Source: an uncultured Caulobacteraceae bacterium (GTDB lineage: Bacteria; Pseudomonadota; Alphaproteobacteria; Caulobacterales; Caulobacteraceae). Taken from it: 14,849 nt of DNA. The position numbers and the translations under genes were made by a program. The notes below the pieces were generated by a model, which was given only the letters and a program-made list of their open reading frames with translations, did not search any database and had not been told where the DNA came from. This document shows positions 1-7,058 of this stretch, piece by piece (within the stretch, counting starts at the first letter, position 1; the number at the start of each line of letters is the position of its first letter). The DNA lies in assembly GCA_937910255.1 (NCBI GenBank), contig CALEOQ010000295.1:1-14849 (forward strand). Reading direction: 5' to 3'.

Positions 1-156
1 CTCGGACCATATTACTCCTCCGCACCCTAGTCCTCCTCGTGCAGGGGTACTCCGTGCACAGTTACGATCACTTGTGTTATTTTTTTTTTTTTCCAGCCGA
101 CGACGGCATACGAGATTACGACGTGCCTGGAGTTCAGCCGTGTGCTCTTCCGATCT
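1..156. other. Illumina P7/index adapter, poly-T and junk (artefact)
   Basis: This is not biological sequence. Positions 93-116 match the 24-base Illumina P7 flow-cell sequence with three mismatches. Positions 117-122 are where a six-base index would lie (TACGAC on this strand). Positions 123-156 match the 34-base index-read/Read-2 adapter ending in GCTCTTCCGATCT, with two mismatches. T80-T92 is the poly-A that follows adapter read-through, seen on the other strand, and 1-79 is low-quality sequence beyond it. A minus-strand translation here gives the RKSTRLNS...ISYAV peptide familiar from adapter-contaminated protein databases. Biological sequence starts at 157. Confidence 0.97.
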
Positions 157-495
157 GGCCAGGCCGTGGGTGAGGCTGCGGAAATAGAGGCCCGTCCCAC
201 CGACCAGGATCGGGCTTGCGCCGCGGCCGCGGATGTCGGCGATGATCGGCAGGGCCGCCCGACGCCAGGCGCCGACGGACCAGGCCTCGCCCCCATCGGC
301 CACCCCGAACAGGTGGTGCGGCGCCTGGGCCATCTCCTCCAGCGTAGGTCGAGCGCTCAGGATAGTCAGGTCGCCATAGAGCTGAATGGAGTCGGCGTTG
401 ACGATCTCGCCGCCGATTTCCCGGGCCAAGCGCAGGGAGATCGCCGTCTTGCCGCTTGCCGTCGGCCCGCCGATCAGCCAGATGCGGGGCTCCAT
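157..495 (-). CDS. miaA: tRNA dimethylallyltransferase MiaA, N-terminal 113 residues (cut by contig end)
   Basis: MiaA transfers the dimethylallyl group of DMAPP to N6 of A37 in tRNAs that read codons starting with U, the first step to ms2i6A. The visible part starts MEPRIWLIGG. It has the P-loop GPTASGKT at residues 10-17, the NADSIQLY segment at 33-40 (the family's DS-x-Q-Y substrate-binding region, with catalytic Asp35), and GGTGLYFR at 99-106. The usual length is about 300 residues, so roughly the last two thirds are missing. The reading frame is intact up to base 157, where adapter begins, so this is a contig edge and not a pseudogene. The ATG at 495-493 lies in a CCATGG palindrome and overlaps the serB start by 2 bp. 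A purine-rich stretch upstream (minus strand, inside serB) could act as ribosome binding site. Confidence 0.95.
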
Positions 496-1387
496 GGAAA
501 TCGCTCTCACCCTCGTCAGCCCGCAGGAGACCGCGCTCGCCGCGGCCACCGTCCAACTCACCCAAGCGCTCGCAGGCGCACGCGCCCGCGTCAAGGAACC
601 CCGGCCCCTGGGCCCCGGCGCGGTGGACCTGTCGGTGGAGGCCGAGGGGCTGGAGCCAGTGCGGGCCGCCGTGGAAGCGGCCCTGTCTGAGATGCCGGTG
701 GACGCCTGCGTCCAGCCCTGGGCGGGCCGGCGCAAGCGGCTGCTGATCGCCGACATGGACTCCACCATCATCGGCTGCGAGTGCATCGACGAGCTGGCCG
801 ACTTCGCTGGCGTCAAGGACAAGGTCTCGGAGATCACCGAGCGGGCCATGCGCGGCGAGCTGGACTTCGAGGCCGCCCTGCGCGAGCGGGTGGCCATGCT
901 GAAGGGTCTGCCGCTGTTGGACCTGCAGCGGGCCTATGACGAGCGGGTGGTTCTAAATCCCGGCGCGCGGACCCTGGTGCGGACCATGGGACAGAATGGC
1001 GCGCGCTGCGTGCTGGTGTCGGGGGGCTTCAGCTTCTTCACCACCCGTGTGGCCCAGGCCGCAGGCTTCAACGCCCAGCGGGCCAACACCCTGATCGAGG
1101 ATGGCGAGGTCCTGGCTGGCGAGGTGGGCCTTCCCATCCTCGGCCGCGAAGCCAAGCTCGCCGCCCTGCGGGAGGAAGCCGCCGCCCTTGGCGTCGACCT
1201 GGCCGCGACCCTGGCGGTGGGCGACGGGGCCAACGACCTGGCGATGATCGAGGCCGCCGGCCTGGGCGTCGCCTATCGGGCCAAGCCGGTGGTGGCCGCC
1301 CAGGCCCACGCCAAGGTGGATCATGCCGACCTGACGGCGCTGCTCCATTTCCAGGGCTATGCGGCGGCCGACTTCGTCACCGACTGA
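494..1387 (+). CDS. serB: Phosphoserine phosphatase SerB
   Basis: SerB hydrolyses O-phosphoserine to L-serine, the last step of the phosphorylated serine pathway, in the cytoplasm. The 297-residue product has an N-terminal ACT-like region (about 1-75) and a HAD phosphatase domain. The nucleophile motif DMDST is at residues 87-91 (Asp87 nucleophile, Asp89 acid/base). It is followed by the SerB-specific stretch with GCECIDELA and ERAMRGELDF. VSGGFSFF is motif II, and GDGANDLAM (243-251) binds Mg2+. The ATG at 494 gives a length typical of alphaproteobacterial SerB. An in-frame ATG at 386 would add 36 residues antisense to miaA with no SerB character. No strong Shine-Dalgarno precedes 494, only GGGG at 486-489. 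Transcription must begin inside miaA. The HAD gene 48 bp downstream may be cotranscribed. Confidence 0.96.
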   Translation: MEIALTLVSPQETALAAATVQLTQALAGARARVKEPRPLGPGAVDLSVEAEGLEPVRAAVEAALSEMPVDACVQPWAGRRKRLLIADMDSTIIGCECIDELADFAGVKDKVSEITERAMRGELDFEAALRERVAMLKGLPLLDLQRAYDERVVLNPGARTLVRTMGQNGARCVLVSGGFSFFTTRVAQAAGFNAQRANTLIEDGEVLAGEVGLPILGREAKLAALREEAAALGVDLAATLAVGDGANDLAMIEAAGLGVAYRAKPVVAAQAHAKVDHADLTALLHFQGYAAADFVTD

Positions 1388-1435
1388 AGCAGTCCTTGAT
1401 TTCGCTTCGGACGCGTCTCGGACTATGAGCCTGCC

Positions 1436-2107
1436 ATGACGCTTCCCCGACCCTGCGCCGCCGTCGTGTTCGACATGGATGGCCTGCTCATCGATTCCGA
1501 ACGGCTGATGCTGGAGGCCATGGGCGGGGCGGCCCTGGCCATGGGCAAGGACCTGCCGTTCCCGGTCTTTCAGAGCATGGTCGGGCTGACCCACGCCGCC
1601 AGCGACGGCATCCTCATCAACCATTTCGGCGAGGGCTTCGTACTGGACGACTATGTGGCCGATGTCCGGGCGCGGTTCGTCGAGGCGCACAAGGCCGGCG
1701 TCGCCCTGAAGACCGGGGTCATCGAGATGCTGGACCACCTGGACGCGGTCGCCGCGCCGCGGGCGGTGGCCACCTCGTCGCGCATGAGATCGGTGGAGAC
1801 CCATCTGGGCCATGCCGGACTGCTGGGCCGGTTTGACGCCTTCATCACCGCCGAGAGCGTGACCCACGGCAAGCCGCACCCCGAGCCCTATCTGAAGGCC
1901 GCTGCGGCGCTCGGCATGGACCCCCGCGACTGCATCGCCCTGGAGGACAGCCACAACGGGGTCCGCGCGGCGGCGGCGGCCGGCATGATGACCATCATGG
2001 TGCCTGACATGCTGGAGCCCAATGACGAGATGCGCGGCCTCTGCGTGCGCATCGCCCAGGACCTGCACGAGGTTCGCGAGCTGCTGGCCGTGATGGTCCG
2101 CAAATGA
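1436..2107 (+). CDS. HAD-superfamily hydrolase (subfamily IA, beta-phosphoglucomutase-like phosphatase)
   Basis: This is a 223-residue cytoplasmic phosphohydrolase of the HAD-IA group, which includes beta-phosphoglucomutase, sugar-phosphate phosphatases and GS1/pseudouridine-5'-phosphatase types. Visible motifs: FDMDGLLIDSE (Asp13 nucleophile, Asp15 acid/base), ATSS at 112-115 (motif II), HGKPHPEPY with Lys146 (motif III), and LEDSHNGV with Glu170/Asp171 (motif IV). The alpha-helical cap (about 20-90) inserted after motif I is of C1 type. The motifs do not fix the substrate; the DSE after motif I and the DSHNGV motif occur in both mutases and phosphatases. The gene follows serB on the same strand by 48 bp and converges with hflC. 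The ATG at 1436 lacks a clear ribosome binding site. Confidence 0.88.
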   Translation: MTLPRPCAAVVFDMDGLLIDSERLMLEAMGGAALAMGKDLPFPVFQSMVGLTHAASDGILINHFGEGFVLDDYVADVRARFVEAHKAGVALKTGVIEMLDHLDAVAAPRAVATSSRMRSVETHLGHAGLLGRFDAFITAESVTHGKPHPEPYLKAAAALGMDPRDCIALEDSHNGVRAAAAAGMMTIMVPDMLEPNDEMRGLCVRIAQDLHEVRELLAVMVRK

Positions 2108-2109
2108 AA

Positions 2110-2139
2110 AGCCCCCGATCCGGCTAGGGATCGAGGGCT
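2110..2139 (-). terminator. Rho-independent terminator of hflK-hflC
   Basis: Two 12-base arms (2110-2121 and 2128-2139) pair with one mismatch around a 6-base loop. Read on the minus strand, the hairpin is followed by TTTT from the A-run at 2107-2110, so it suits the hflC transcript ending at 2163. On the plus strand no T-run follows, so termination of the serB/HAD transcript here would be weaker, though the stem could serve both. Confidence 0.8.
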
Positions 2140-2162
2140 GATCGTCTTGGCTTAGCCGCCGC

Positions 2163-3056
2163 CTATCGGGCGCCGGGACCCCGCTCGAAGTAGCGGAAGA
2201 AGGCGCTGTCGGGCGACAGGACCATGGTCGCGTCCCCCTGGCCGATGGAGGCCTCATAGGCCTGCATGGACCGGTAGAAGGAGGCGAAGCCCGGATCACG
2301 GCCGAAGCTCTGGGCGTAGATGCGCGTGCGTTGCGCATCGCCTTCGCCTCGGGTGCGGTCGGCCTCTTCCTGGGCGGTGGCCAGGGTGATGGTCACTTCC
2401 TTGTCGGCCGCGGCGATGATCTCGCGCTTCTGCTGTTCGCCGATGGCGCGGACCTGGGCGGCTTCCTGCTGGCGCGAGGTCTCCATGCGGCGATAGACCG
2501 CCGCCTGGTTGGCCTGGGGCAGGTCGGCCCGGCGGATACGGACATCGATGACCTCGATGCCCAGACGCGAGGACGCCGCCCGGGCGCGCACGTCCTGCAG
2601 GGTCCGCTGCATGACCCCGCTGCGCGAGCCGGAGATGATCTCGCTGGACGGGGCCGAGCCGAGCACTTCGCGCAGGGCGGAGTTCACCAGACGCTGGATC
2701 CGGTCGCGGGCCGTGCGGTCGTCGCGCAGGGTCCGGTAGTACTGCAGCGGCTCGTCGATCCGGTAGCGGATGAAGGCGTCCACCACCAGGCGCTCCTGGT
2801 CGGCGGCGATGATCTCTTCTTCCTCGGTGGCCAAGGCGAGGTTCCGCTTATCGAAGCGCAGAACCTGCTCCATGAAGGGGACCTTCACCTTGAGGCCCGC
2901 CGTGGCGTCTGGCCCGGCATTGACCACGCGAACGGGGTCGCCCAGGCGCACGACGATGGCCTGCTCGCGCTGGTCGACCACGAAGAAGGTGTTGGCCAGC
3001 AGGATCAGAACCACCACCGCGGCGATGGCGTAGGGGATATAGCGGCGGTCCATCAT
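2163..3056 (-). CDS. hflC: HflC, subunit of the HflKC complex that modulates FtsH
   Basis: This SPFH/band-7 family membrane protein forms with HflK a large ring around the FtsH protease and tunes its degradation of membrane proteins. The 297-residue product has one N-terminal membrane segment (about 7-26), a band-7 domain that starts with FFVVDQREQAIVVRLGDPV, and a long charged Ala/Glu/Gln-rich helix (about 195-250, coiled-coil type). The C-terminal part (about 250-297) ends in SPDSAFFRYFERG, typical of HflC. The start overlaps the hflK stop as ATGA (3056-3053), a sign of translational coupling. GAGGAG at 3068-3063 lies 6 nt from this ATG. A second ATG immediately follows (3053-3051, 9 nt from the GAGGAG), so the true start is uncertain by one residue. 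The gene ends before a terminator at 2110-2139. Confidence 0.95.
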   Translation of the reverse strand: MMDRRYIPYAIAAVVVLILLANTFFVVDQREQAIVVRLGDPVRVVNAGPDATAGLKVKVPFMEQVLRFDKRNLALATEEEEIIAADQERLVVDAFIRYRIDEPLQYYRTLRDDRTARDRIQRLVNSALREVLGSAPSSEIISGSRSGVMQRTLQDVRARAASSRLGIEVIDVRIRRADLPQANQAAVYRRMETSRQQEAAQVRAIGEQQKREIIAAADKEVTITLATAQEEADRTRGEGDAQRTRIYAQSFGRDPGFASFYRSMQAYEASIGQGDATMVLSPDSAFFRYFERGPGAR

Positions 3057-4237
3057 TGGCTGCTCCTCGCGCCAGGCGCAGCCGAGCCGGTTTCAGCCGG
3101 CGTCGCGGTCGTGGTGGGCGCGCCGGTGCGCGGTCGGAACACGTCGGGCGGCAGGATGATCGGGGCGCTGGCGCCCTCGGAGTCGACGATCACCTTGTTC
3201 GAGTTCTGCAGCACGCGCTGCATGGTCTCGATATAGAGGCGCTCGCGGGTGACCGCCGGGGCCGAGCGATATTCGGCGTAGATTTGGTCGAAGCGCGACG
3301 CCTCACCGGTGGCTTCCCGCACCGCCTGCTCGCGATAGGCCTCGCCGGCCTGGGTGATGCGCGCGGCGTCACCCTTGGCTTCGTTGATGACCCGGTTGCG
3401 ATAGGTGTTGGCTTCATTGACCGCCGATTCCGCGTCCTGGCCGGCATTGGCCACTTCGCGGAAGGCGTCGACCACTTCGGCCGGCGGATTGGCGTTGCGG
3501 ATCTGAACTTCTACGACGTTGACGCCGGCGCCCCAGGAATCGAGGGTCTGCTGCATCAGTTCGGCGGCCTGGGCCTGAACCTCGCCGCGGCCGCGAGTCA
3601 GGATGGATTCCAGATCCCGGCGGCCGACGACCTCGCGCATGGCGCTCTCGGCCACGGCCTTCACCGACTCTTCGGGATCGCGGATGGTGAAGATGTAGCG
3701 GGCCGCATCGGCCACCCGCCAGGTGACGCTGAAGTCGAGGTCGACGATGTTCTCGTCGCCGGTCAGCATCAGGCTTTCTTCCGGCACGTCGGCGCCGTCG
3801 GCGCCGCCGATATCGATGCGGTTCAGCGAGGTGACGGGCACCTTCTCCACGCGCTCGATCGGGCTGGGAAGCCGGTAGTTCAGGCCTGGACCCGCCGAGC
3901 GGGAATAGGAGCCGAAGGTGGTGACCACCGCCTGCTCGTTGGGCTGGACCAGATAGAGGCCCGACAGCGCCCAGAGCGCAAAGGCGATGGCCGCAACCGC
4001 CGCCACGGCGCCGGGGCGGATCTGATCCCCGCCTGGGCCGCCGAAGAAGTTGCGCAGCCGCGCCATCAGGCGCTCGAGCAGCTGGTTGAGGTCGGGCTGA
4101 GGGCCACGGGGTCCGCGAGGGCCGCCGCCGGATCCGGGGCGCCTGGGGCCTCCCGGACCGCCCGACCCGCCAGAACCGCCGCCTTGTTGCGGCGGGTTTC
4201 CCCAGGGGCCGGGGTTTACGTTGTCATTCCAGGGCAT
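3053..4237 (-). CDS. hflK: HflK, subunit of the HflKC complex that modulates FtsH
   Basis: HflK is the partner of HflC in the SPFH assembly that encloses FtsH in the inner membrane. From the ATG at 4237 the product is 394 residues and begins MPWNDN, the conserved HflK N-terminus. Residues 1-47 are very rich in Gly and Pro. An amphipathic stretch (50-66, DLNQLLERLMARLRNFF) and a membrane segment (about 77-97) follow, then the band-7 domain opening LVQPNEQAVVTTFG. A helical region with NEANTYRNRVINEAKGDAAR precedes a Thr/Pro/Ala-rich tail. The frame stays open 50 codons further upstream, but that extension is Arg-rich and unlike HflK. The ribosome binding site is weak (AAAAAGA before the ATG). 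hflK is first in the hflK-hflC pair and diverges from apbC. Confidence 0.95.
   Translation of the reverse strand: MPWNDNVNPGPWGNPPQQGGGSGGSGGPGGPRRPGSGGGPRGPRGPQPDLNQLLERLMARLRNFFGGPGGDQIRPGAVAAVAAIAFALWALSGLYLVQPNEQAVVTTFGSYSRSAGPGLNYRLPSPIERVEKVPVTSLNRIDIGGADGADVPEESLMLTGDENIVDLDFSVTWRVADAARYIFTIRDPEESVKAVAESAMREVVGRRDLESILTRGRGEVQAQAAELMQQTLDSWGAGVNVVEVQIRNANPPAEVVDAFREVANAGQDAESAVNEANTYRNRVINEAKGDAARITQAGEAYREQAVREATGEASRFDQIYAEYRSAPAVTRERLYIETMQRVLQNSNKVIVDSEGASAPIILPPDVFRPRTGAPTTTATPAETGSAAPGARSSQ
3063..3068 (-). promoter_or_regulatory. Ribosome binding site of hflC
   Basis: GAGGAG on the minus strand lies 6 nt before the ATG at 3056 and 9 nt before the adjacent ATG at 3053. It lies within the last codons of hflK, so hflC can be reinitiated by ribosomes finishing hflK. 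Confidence 0.7.
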
Positions 4238-4399
4238 TCTTTTTGTGCGTCGTCTTTCTGGGTCGCGTCGTCGGGGGACGTCGGGGTGTCGGCGTGTCTC
4301 GGCGCGGCCGCGATGTTGGGTCCGCAGGGGCGGACTTGTAAACCGGCGCTTGCAGCCGGATATGAGACGGCCAAGCCGCCAACGCAAGCCGAAGCCGAC
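4238..4399. promoter_or_regulatory. Divergent hflK / apbC intergenic region
   Basis: These 162 bp carry the start signals for both hflK (minus) and apbC (plus). Two perfect short hairpins lie in tandem: GTCCGC-AGGG-GCGGAC at 4320-4335 and CCGGC-N7-GCCGG at 4343-4359. A weak sigma70-like candidate for apbC is TTGTAA (4337-4342), an 18-nt spacer, then TATGAG (4361-4366). For hflK a weak candidate is TTGCGT (4387-4382, minus), a 16-nt spacer, then TCATAT (4365-4360). If both are real, their -10 elements overlap on opposite strands. Neither matches the consensus well, so only the region is called with any confidence. Confidence 0.35.
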
Positions 4400-5584
4400 A
4401 TGAACACATCACGCCTGCCTGACCGCGACGCCCTGCTGGCGCTCCTAGATGGGGTGCGAGATCCTCAAAGCGGCAAGGGGTTGGTGAGCGCGGGCCTGGT
4501 CCAGGGGCTCTCGGTGCGGACCGGCCGGGCCGGCTTCATGATGGAGGTCGCCCCGGGCCTGCTGGAGCTCTACGAGCCCGTCCGCGCCCAGGCCGAGCAG
4601 GTCTTGCGCGACGCGCCGGGCGTTGAGCAGGCCCAGGTGGTGCTGACCAATTTTGATGGCCCAGCCGGCGCAGCGCCCGCGGCTGCGCCGCCAGCCGCCC
4701 CGGAGGAGGCGCCGCCGGCCCCAGGCGTCACCCGGGTGCGCAAGGGCGCGCGTCTGGCCAACGATCCCCAGGCGGCCCCCTCGCCGCCGCCCAACGCCAC
4801 ACGGCCGGCCCATGTGCGCCGGGTGATCGCCGTGGCCAGCGGCAAGGGCGGGGTGGGCAAGTCTACCGTCTCGGTCAGCCTGGCAGCGGCCCTGTCGGGG
4901 CTCGGCCTGCGGGTCGGCCTGCTGGACGCCGATGTCTATGGCCCCTCGGCCCCGCGGATGCTGGGGGTGGACGGGGACCCGGAGTATCATCCCGAGAAGA
5001 AGCTGATCCCGCTGGAGGCCTGGGGGATCAAGGTCATGTCCATCGGCTTCATGGTCGATGAGGGCGCGCCGATGATCTGGCGCGGTCCCATGGCCTCTTC
5101 GGCCGTGCGCCAGATGATGCACGAGGTGGCCTGGGGCGAAGAGAGCGCGCCCCTCGACGTCCTGGTGGTCGACATGCCGCCCGGCACCGGCGACATCCAG
5201 CTGACCCTGATCCAGAAGATGAAGCTGGACGGGGTGGTCATCGTCACCACGCCGCAGGAGATCGCCCTGATCGACGCCCGGCGCGCGGCGTCCATGTTCG
5301 AAAAGACCGCCACGCCGATCCTCGGCGTCATCGAGAACATGGCCTATTTCGCCGATCCGGCCACCGGCGTGCCGATCCCGATCTTCGGCCAGGGCGGCGG
5401 CGCGACGGAGGCCGAGCGCCTGGGCGTGCCGCTGCTGGGCCAGATTCCCATCGACGTGGCCCTGCGTCAGGCCTGCGACGACGGCCGGCCCTTGGGGGCC
5501 ACGGCGCCCGACAGCGGCCCGGCCAAGGCCTTCCGTCAGGCGGCCGAAATGCTGCGCACCCGCCTGGGCCTGGCCCGGGGCTAA
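4400..5584 (+). CDS. apbC: Mrp/ApbC-family P-loop ATPase (Fe-S carrier homologue without CxxC)
   Basis: Members of the Mrp/NBP35 family load or carry Fe-S clusters in the cytoplasm. The 394-residue product has an N-terminal MIP18/DUF59 domain (about 8-85), a Pro/Ala-rich linker (about 87-135), and a ParA-like ATPase domain. Visible motifs are the deviant Walker A GKGGVGKST (148-156), DADVYGPS (176-183) and VDMPPGTGD (257-265), all diagnostic of Mrp. After IENMAYF the sequence reads ADPATG, where E. coli Mrp has CSNCG. The CxxC that holds the bridging cluster is therefore absent, and the only cysteine in the protein is Cys359. The ATG at 4400 fits the MIP18 domain start; the frame stays open far upstream, but that stretch is antisense to hflK. 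It diverges from hflK. The family call is firm; Fe-S carriage by the usual mechanism is doubtful. Confidence 0.93.
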   Translation: MNTSRLPDRDALLALLDGVRDPQSGKGLVSAGLVQGLSVRTGRAGFMMEVAPGLLELYEPVRAQAEQVLRDAPGVEQAQVVLTNFDGPAGAAPAAAPPAAPEEAPPAPGVTRVRKGARLANDPQAAPSPPPNATRPAHVRRVIAVASGKGGVGKSTVSVSLAAALSGLGLRVGLLDADVYGPSAPRMLGVDGDPEYHPEKKLIPLEAWGIKVMSIGFMVDEGAPMIWRGPMASSAVRQMMHEVAWGEESAPLDVLVVDMPPGTGDIQLTLIQKMKLDGVVIVTTPQEIALIDARRAASMFEKTATPILGVIENMAYFADPATGVPIPIFGQGGGATEAERLGVPLLGQIPIDVALRQACDDGRPLGATAPDSGPAKAFRQAAEMLRTRLGLARG

Positions 5585-5614
5585 GCCGGACCAGGCCTCT
5601 GTCAGGCCGTCAGG

Positions 5615-6994
5615 TCAGGCCGCCGCATTGTCCCGGGCGTCCAGGGCGGCGCGGATGGCGGCGTGCTTTTCGGCGTTCATGCCGTAGCCGAAGAAGCAGG
5701 CCCCGCCGATCAGGACGAAGATGATCGGCGCGAACAGGTAGCACATCTCCAGGCCGAAAATGGCCTCCGGCGTATTGGTGACATTGTCGGCGGCGTTGTA
5801 GCCCACCAGCGACAGGACCGGGAAGATGATGCCCACCGAGATGGCCGCGCCGACCTTCTGGGTGCTGGTCACCATGGCGTAGAGCAGGCCGGCCTGCTCC
5901 TTGCCCTGTTCGAGCCGGATGGCGTCACCCACATCGGCGACCATGGCGCGGACCAGCACGACGAAGGCGCTGGCGGTGAAACCGACGGCGAACATGCCGA
6001 GCGCCGTGGGCAGGAAAAGACCCTTGGGAATGACCATCAGGATGGTCTGGAACACTGCATAGGCCACCGTCGCGCCCATCAGGGTCTGGTGCTTGCCGAA
6101 CCGTTGGGCGAGCTTGGCCCAGACCGGCGCGCCGAGCAGGCCGGCGCCGATGAACGGCACCAGCAGGATGGAGACCTGGGCGTAGTTGAACGCCTTGGCG
6201 TCGTGGAAGAAGAACACATAGATCGCCGCCGTCGTGCCGGGGCCGAGCGCCAGGGCGAGGTCGGCCAGGATCAGGCGGATCATCTCCGGCCGCTTCAGGG
6301 CCTGCCAGTATTCCTTCAGGTCGAAGGTCTCGGCGGCGCTCTTGGGCGCGACCTTTTCCGGCGAGAGCAGCACGCAGAAGGCGGTGGTCAGCGGAATGCC
6401 GATGATGATGATCCAGCCGATGGCCGGCATGCTGGCCGCAGAGCCCGGCTCGATGGCGCCGCCGGTGAGGGCGGGCAGCAGCAGCAGGCCGACGGCGCCG
6501 GCGACGCCCACGGCGTGCATCCAGCCATAGACCCGCGAGCGCTCGTCATAGCTGGTGGCGATGGCCGAGGCCCAGGCCGCATGGGCCAGGGTCACGATCG
6601 ACAGGGCCGAATAGATCACCAGCAGCCAGAGGATCAGATAGCCTTCGCCAGCCCCGGCGGGCGGGTTGAACAGCTTGTAGGCCCCGAACATCATGACCGG
6701 CACGCCGCCGATCACCCAGGGCCGGTAGCGGCCGATGGGGGTGCGGGTGCGGTCCATCAGGGCGCCGACGATGGGGTCGAAGGCGATGTCGATCAGCCGC
6801 ACGATGGTGAAGGCCGCGCCCACGGCGATCAGGCTGATGCCGATCTCGCCGGCGAAGTAGCGCGGCAGGAAGACGCCGAGCGCCAGGGCCAGCACGGCGA
6901 GGGGAATGCCGGTGCTCGAGAAGGCCAGGACTGTGATGAGGGATAGACGGCCGCCGCCGCGGGGCGCCGCCGCGCCCAGGGTTGAAGCACTCAC
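5615..6994 (-). CDS. GPH-type (MelB-like) MFS transporter, copy 1
   Basis: This is an inner-membrane solute:cation symporter of the glycoside-pentoside-hexuronide branch of MFS, with about 12 membrane segments in 459 residues. Near the end of the second segment LIDIAFDP (Asp69, Asp73) matches the D-x3-D pair that binds the coupling cation in MelB (Asp55/Asp59). MDRTRT and GRYRPW follow in the cytoplasmic loop between segments 2 and 3. The central loop has PEKVAP...LKEYW, and ADVGDAIRLEQGKEQAG is typical of the C-terminal half. I choose GTG at 6994 because GGAG lies 8 nt upstream. The ATG at 7081 would add 29 polar residues encoded across the terminator of the upstream gene. The substrate cannot be told from sequence. 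It is a close paralogue of the gene at 7115-8557 and converges with apbC. Confidence 0.88.
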   Translation of the reverse strand: MSASTLGAAAPRGGGRLSLITVLAFSSTGIPLAVLALALGVFLPRYFAGEIGISLIAVGAAFTIVRLIDIAFDPIVGALMDRTRTPIGRYRPWVIGGVPVMMFGAYKLFNPPAGAGEGYLILWLLVIYSALSIVTLAHAAWASAIATSYDERSRVYGWMHAVGVAGAVGLLLLPALTGGAIEPGSAASMPAIGWIIIIGIPLTTAFCVLLSPEKVAPKSAAETFDLKEYWQALKRPEMIRLILADLALALGPGTTAAIYVFFFHDAKAFNYAQVSILLVPFIGAGLLGAPVWAKLAQRFGKHQTLMGATVAYAVFQTILMVIPKGLFLPTALGMFAVGFTASAFVVLVRAMVADVGDAIRLEQGKEQAGLLYAMVTSTQKVGAAISVGIIFPVLSLVGYNAADNVTNTPEAIFGLEMCYLFAPIIFVLIGGACFFGYGMNAEKHAAIRAALDARDNAAA

Positions 6995-7002
6995 TGGAAC
7001 GT

Positions 7003-7006
7003 CTCC
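7003..7006 (-). promoter_or_regulatory. Ribosome binding site deciding the GTG start of transporter copy 1
   Basis: GGAG (within TTTGGAG, minus strand) lies 8 nt before GTG at 6994. It supports this start over the in-frame ATG at 7081, which lies inside the terminator hairpin. Confidence 0.65.
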
Positions 7007-7058
7007 AAATCTATGATTTTGGCGCAAGCTTGGCTGCGCGATTATGCGGTCAAACAAA

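Noticed and set aside
386..493. Upstream ATG (386) extending serB by 36 residues
   Set aside because: The extension is antisense to miaA and unlike SerB N-termini; ATG 494 gives the normal length.
157..495. miaA as a truncated pseudogene
   Set aside because: The frame is intact to the base where adapter begins, so the contig end explains the truncation.
1436..2107. Naming the HAD gene beta-phosphoglucomutase or pseudouridine-5'-phosphatase
   Set aside because: The HAD-IA motifs are shared by many enzymes and there is no sugar or nucleoside context to choose between them.
953..2338. Long minus-strand ORF of 461 codons
   Set aside because: It lies antisense to serB and the HAD gene, its product is low-complexity His/Gly/Arg-rich, and the plus-strand genes have clear motifs. 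It is a typical high-GC shadow.
4238..4387. 50-codon N-terminal extension of hflK
   Set aside because: It is Arg-rich, lacks HflK character and would remove the intergenic region. MPWNDN at 4237 is the conserved start.
5585..5614. Terminator between apbC and the first transporter
   Set aside because: Only a 5-bp stem (GGCCT/AGGCC, 5594-5608) without a T-run is visible, too weak to call.
5663..6946. Plus-strand ORF of 427 codons
   Set aside because: It is antisense to the first transporter, whose membrane segments and motifs are clear. The product is rich in Asp, Gln and His and has no domain.
7023..7040. CAAGCTTG palindrome within GCGCA...TGCGC upstream of the first transporter
   Set aside because: The outer and inner symmetries have different centres and no good promoter could be placed around it, so it could be chance.
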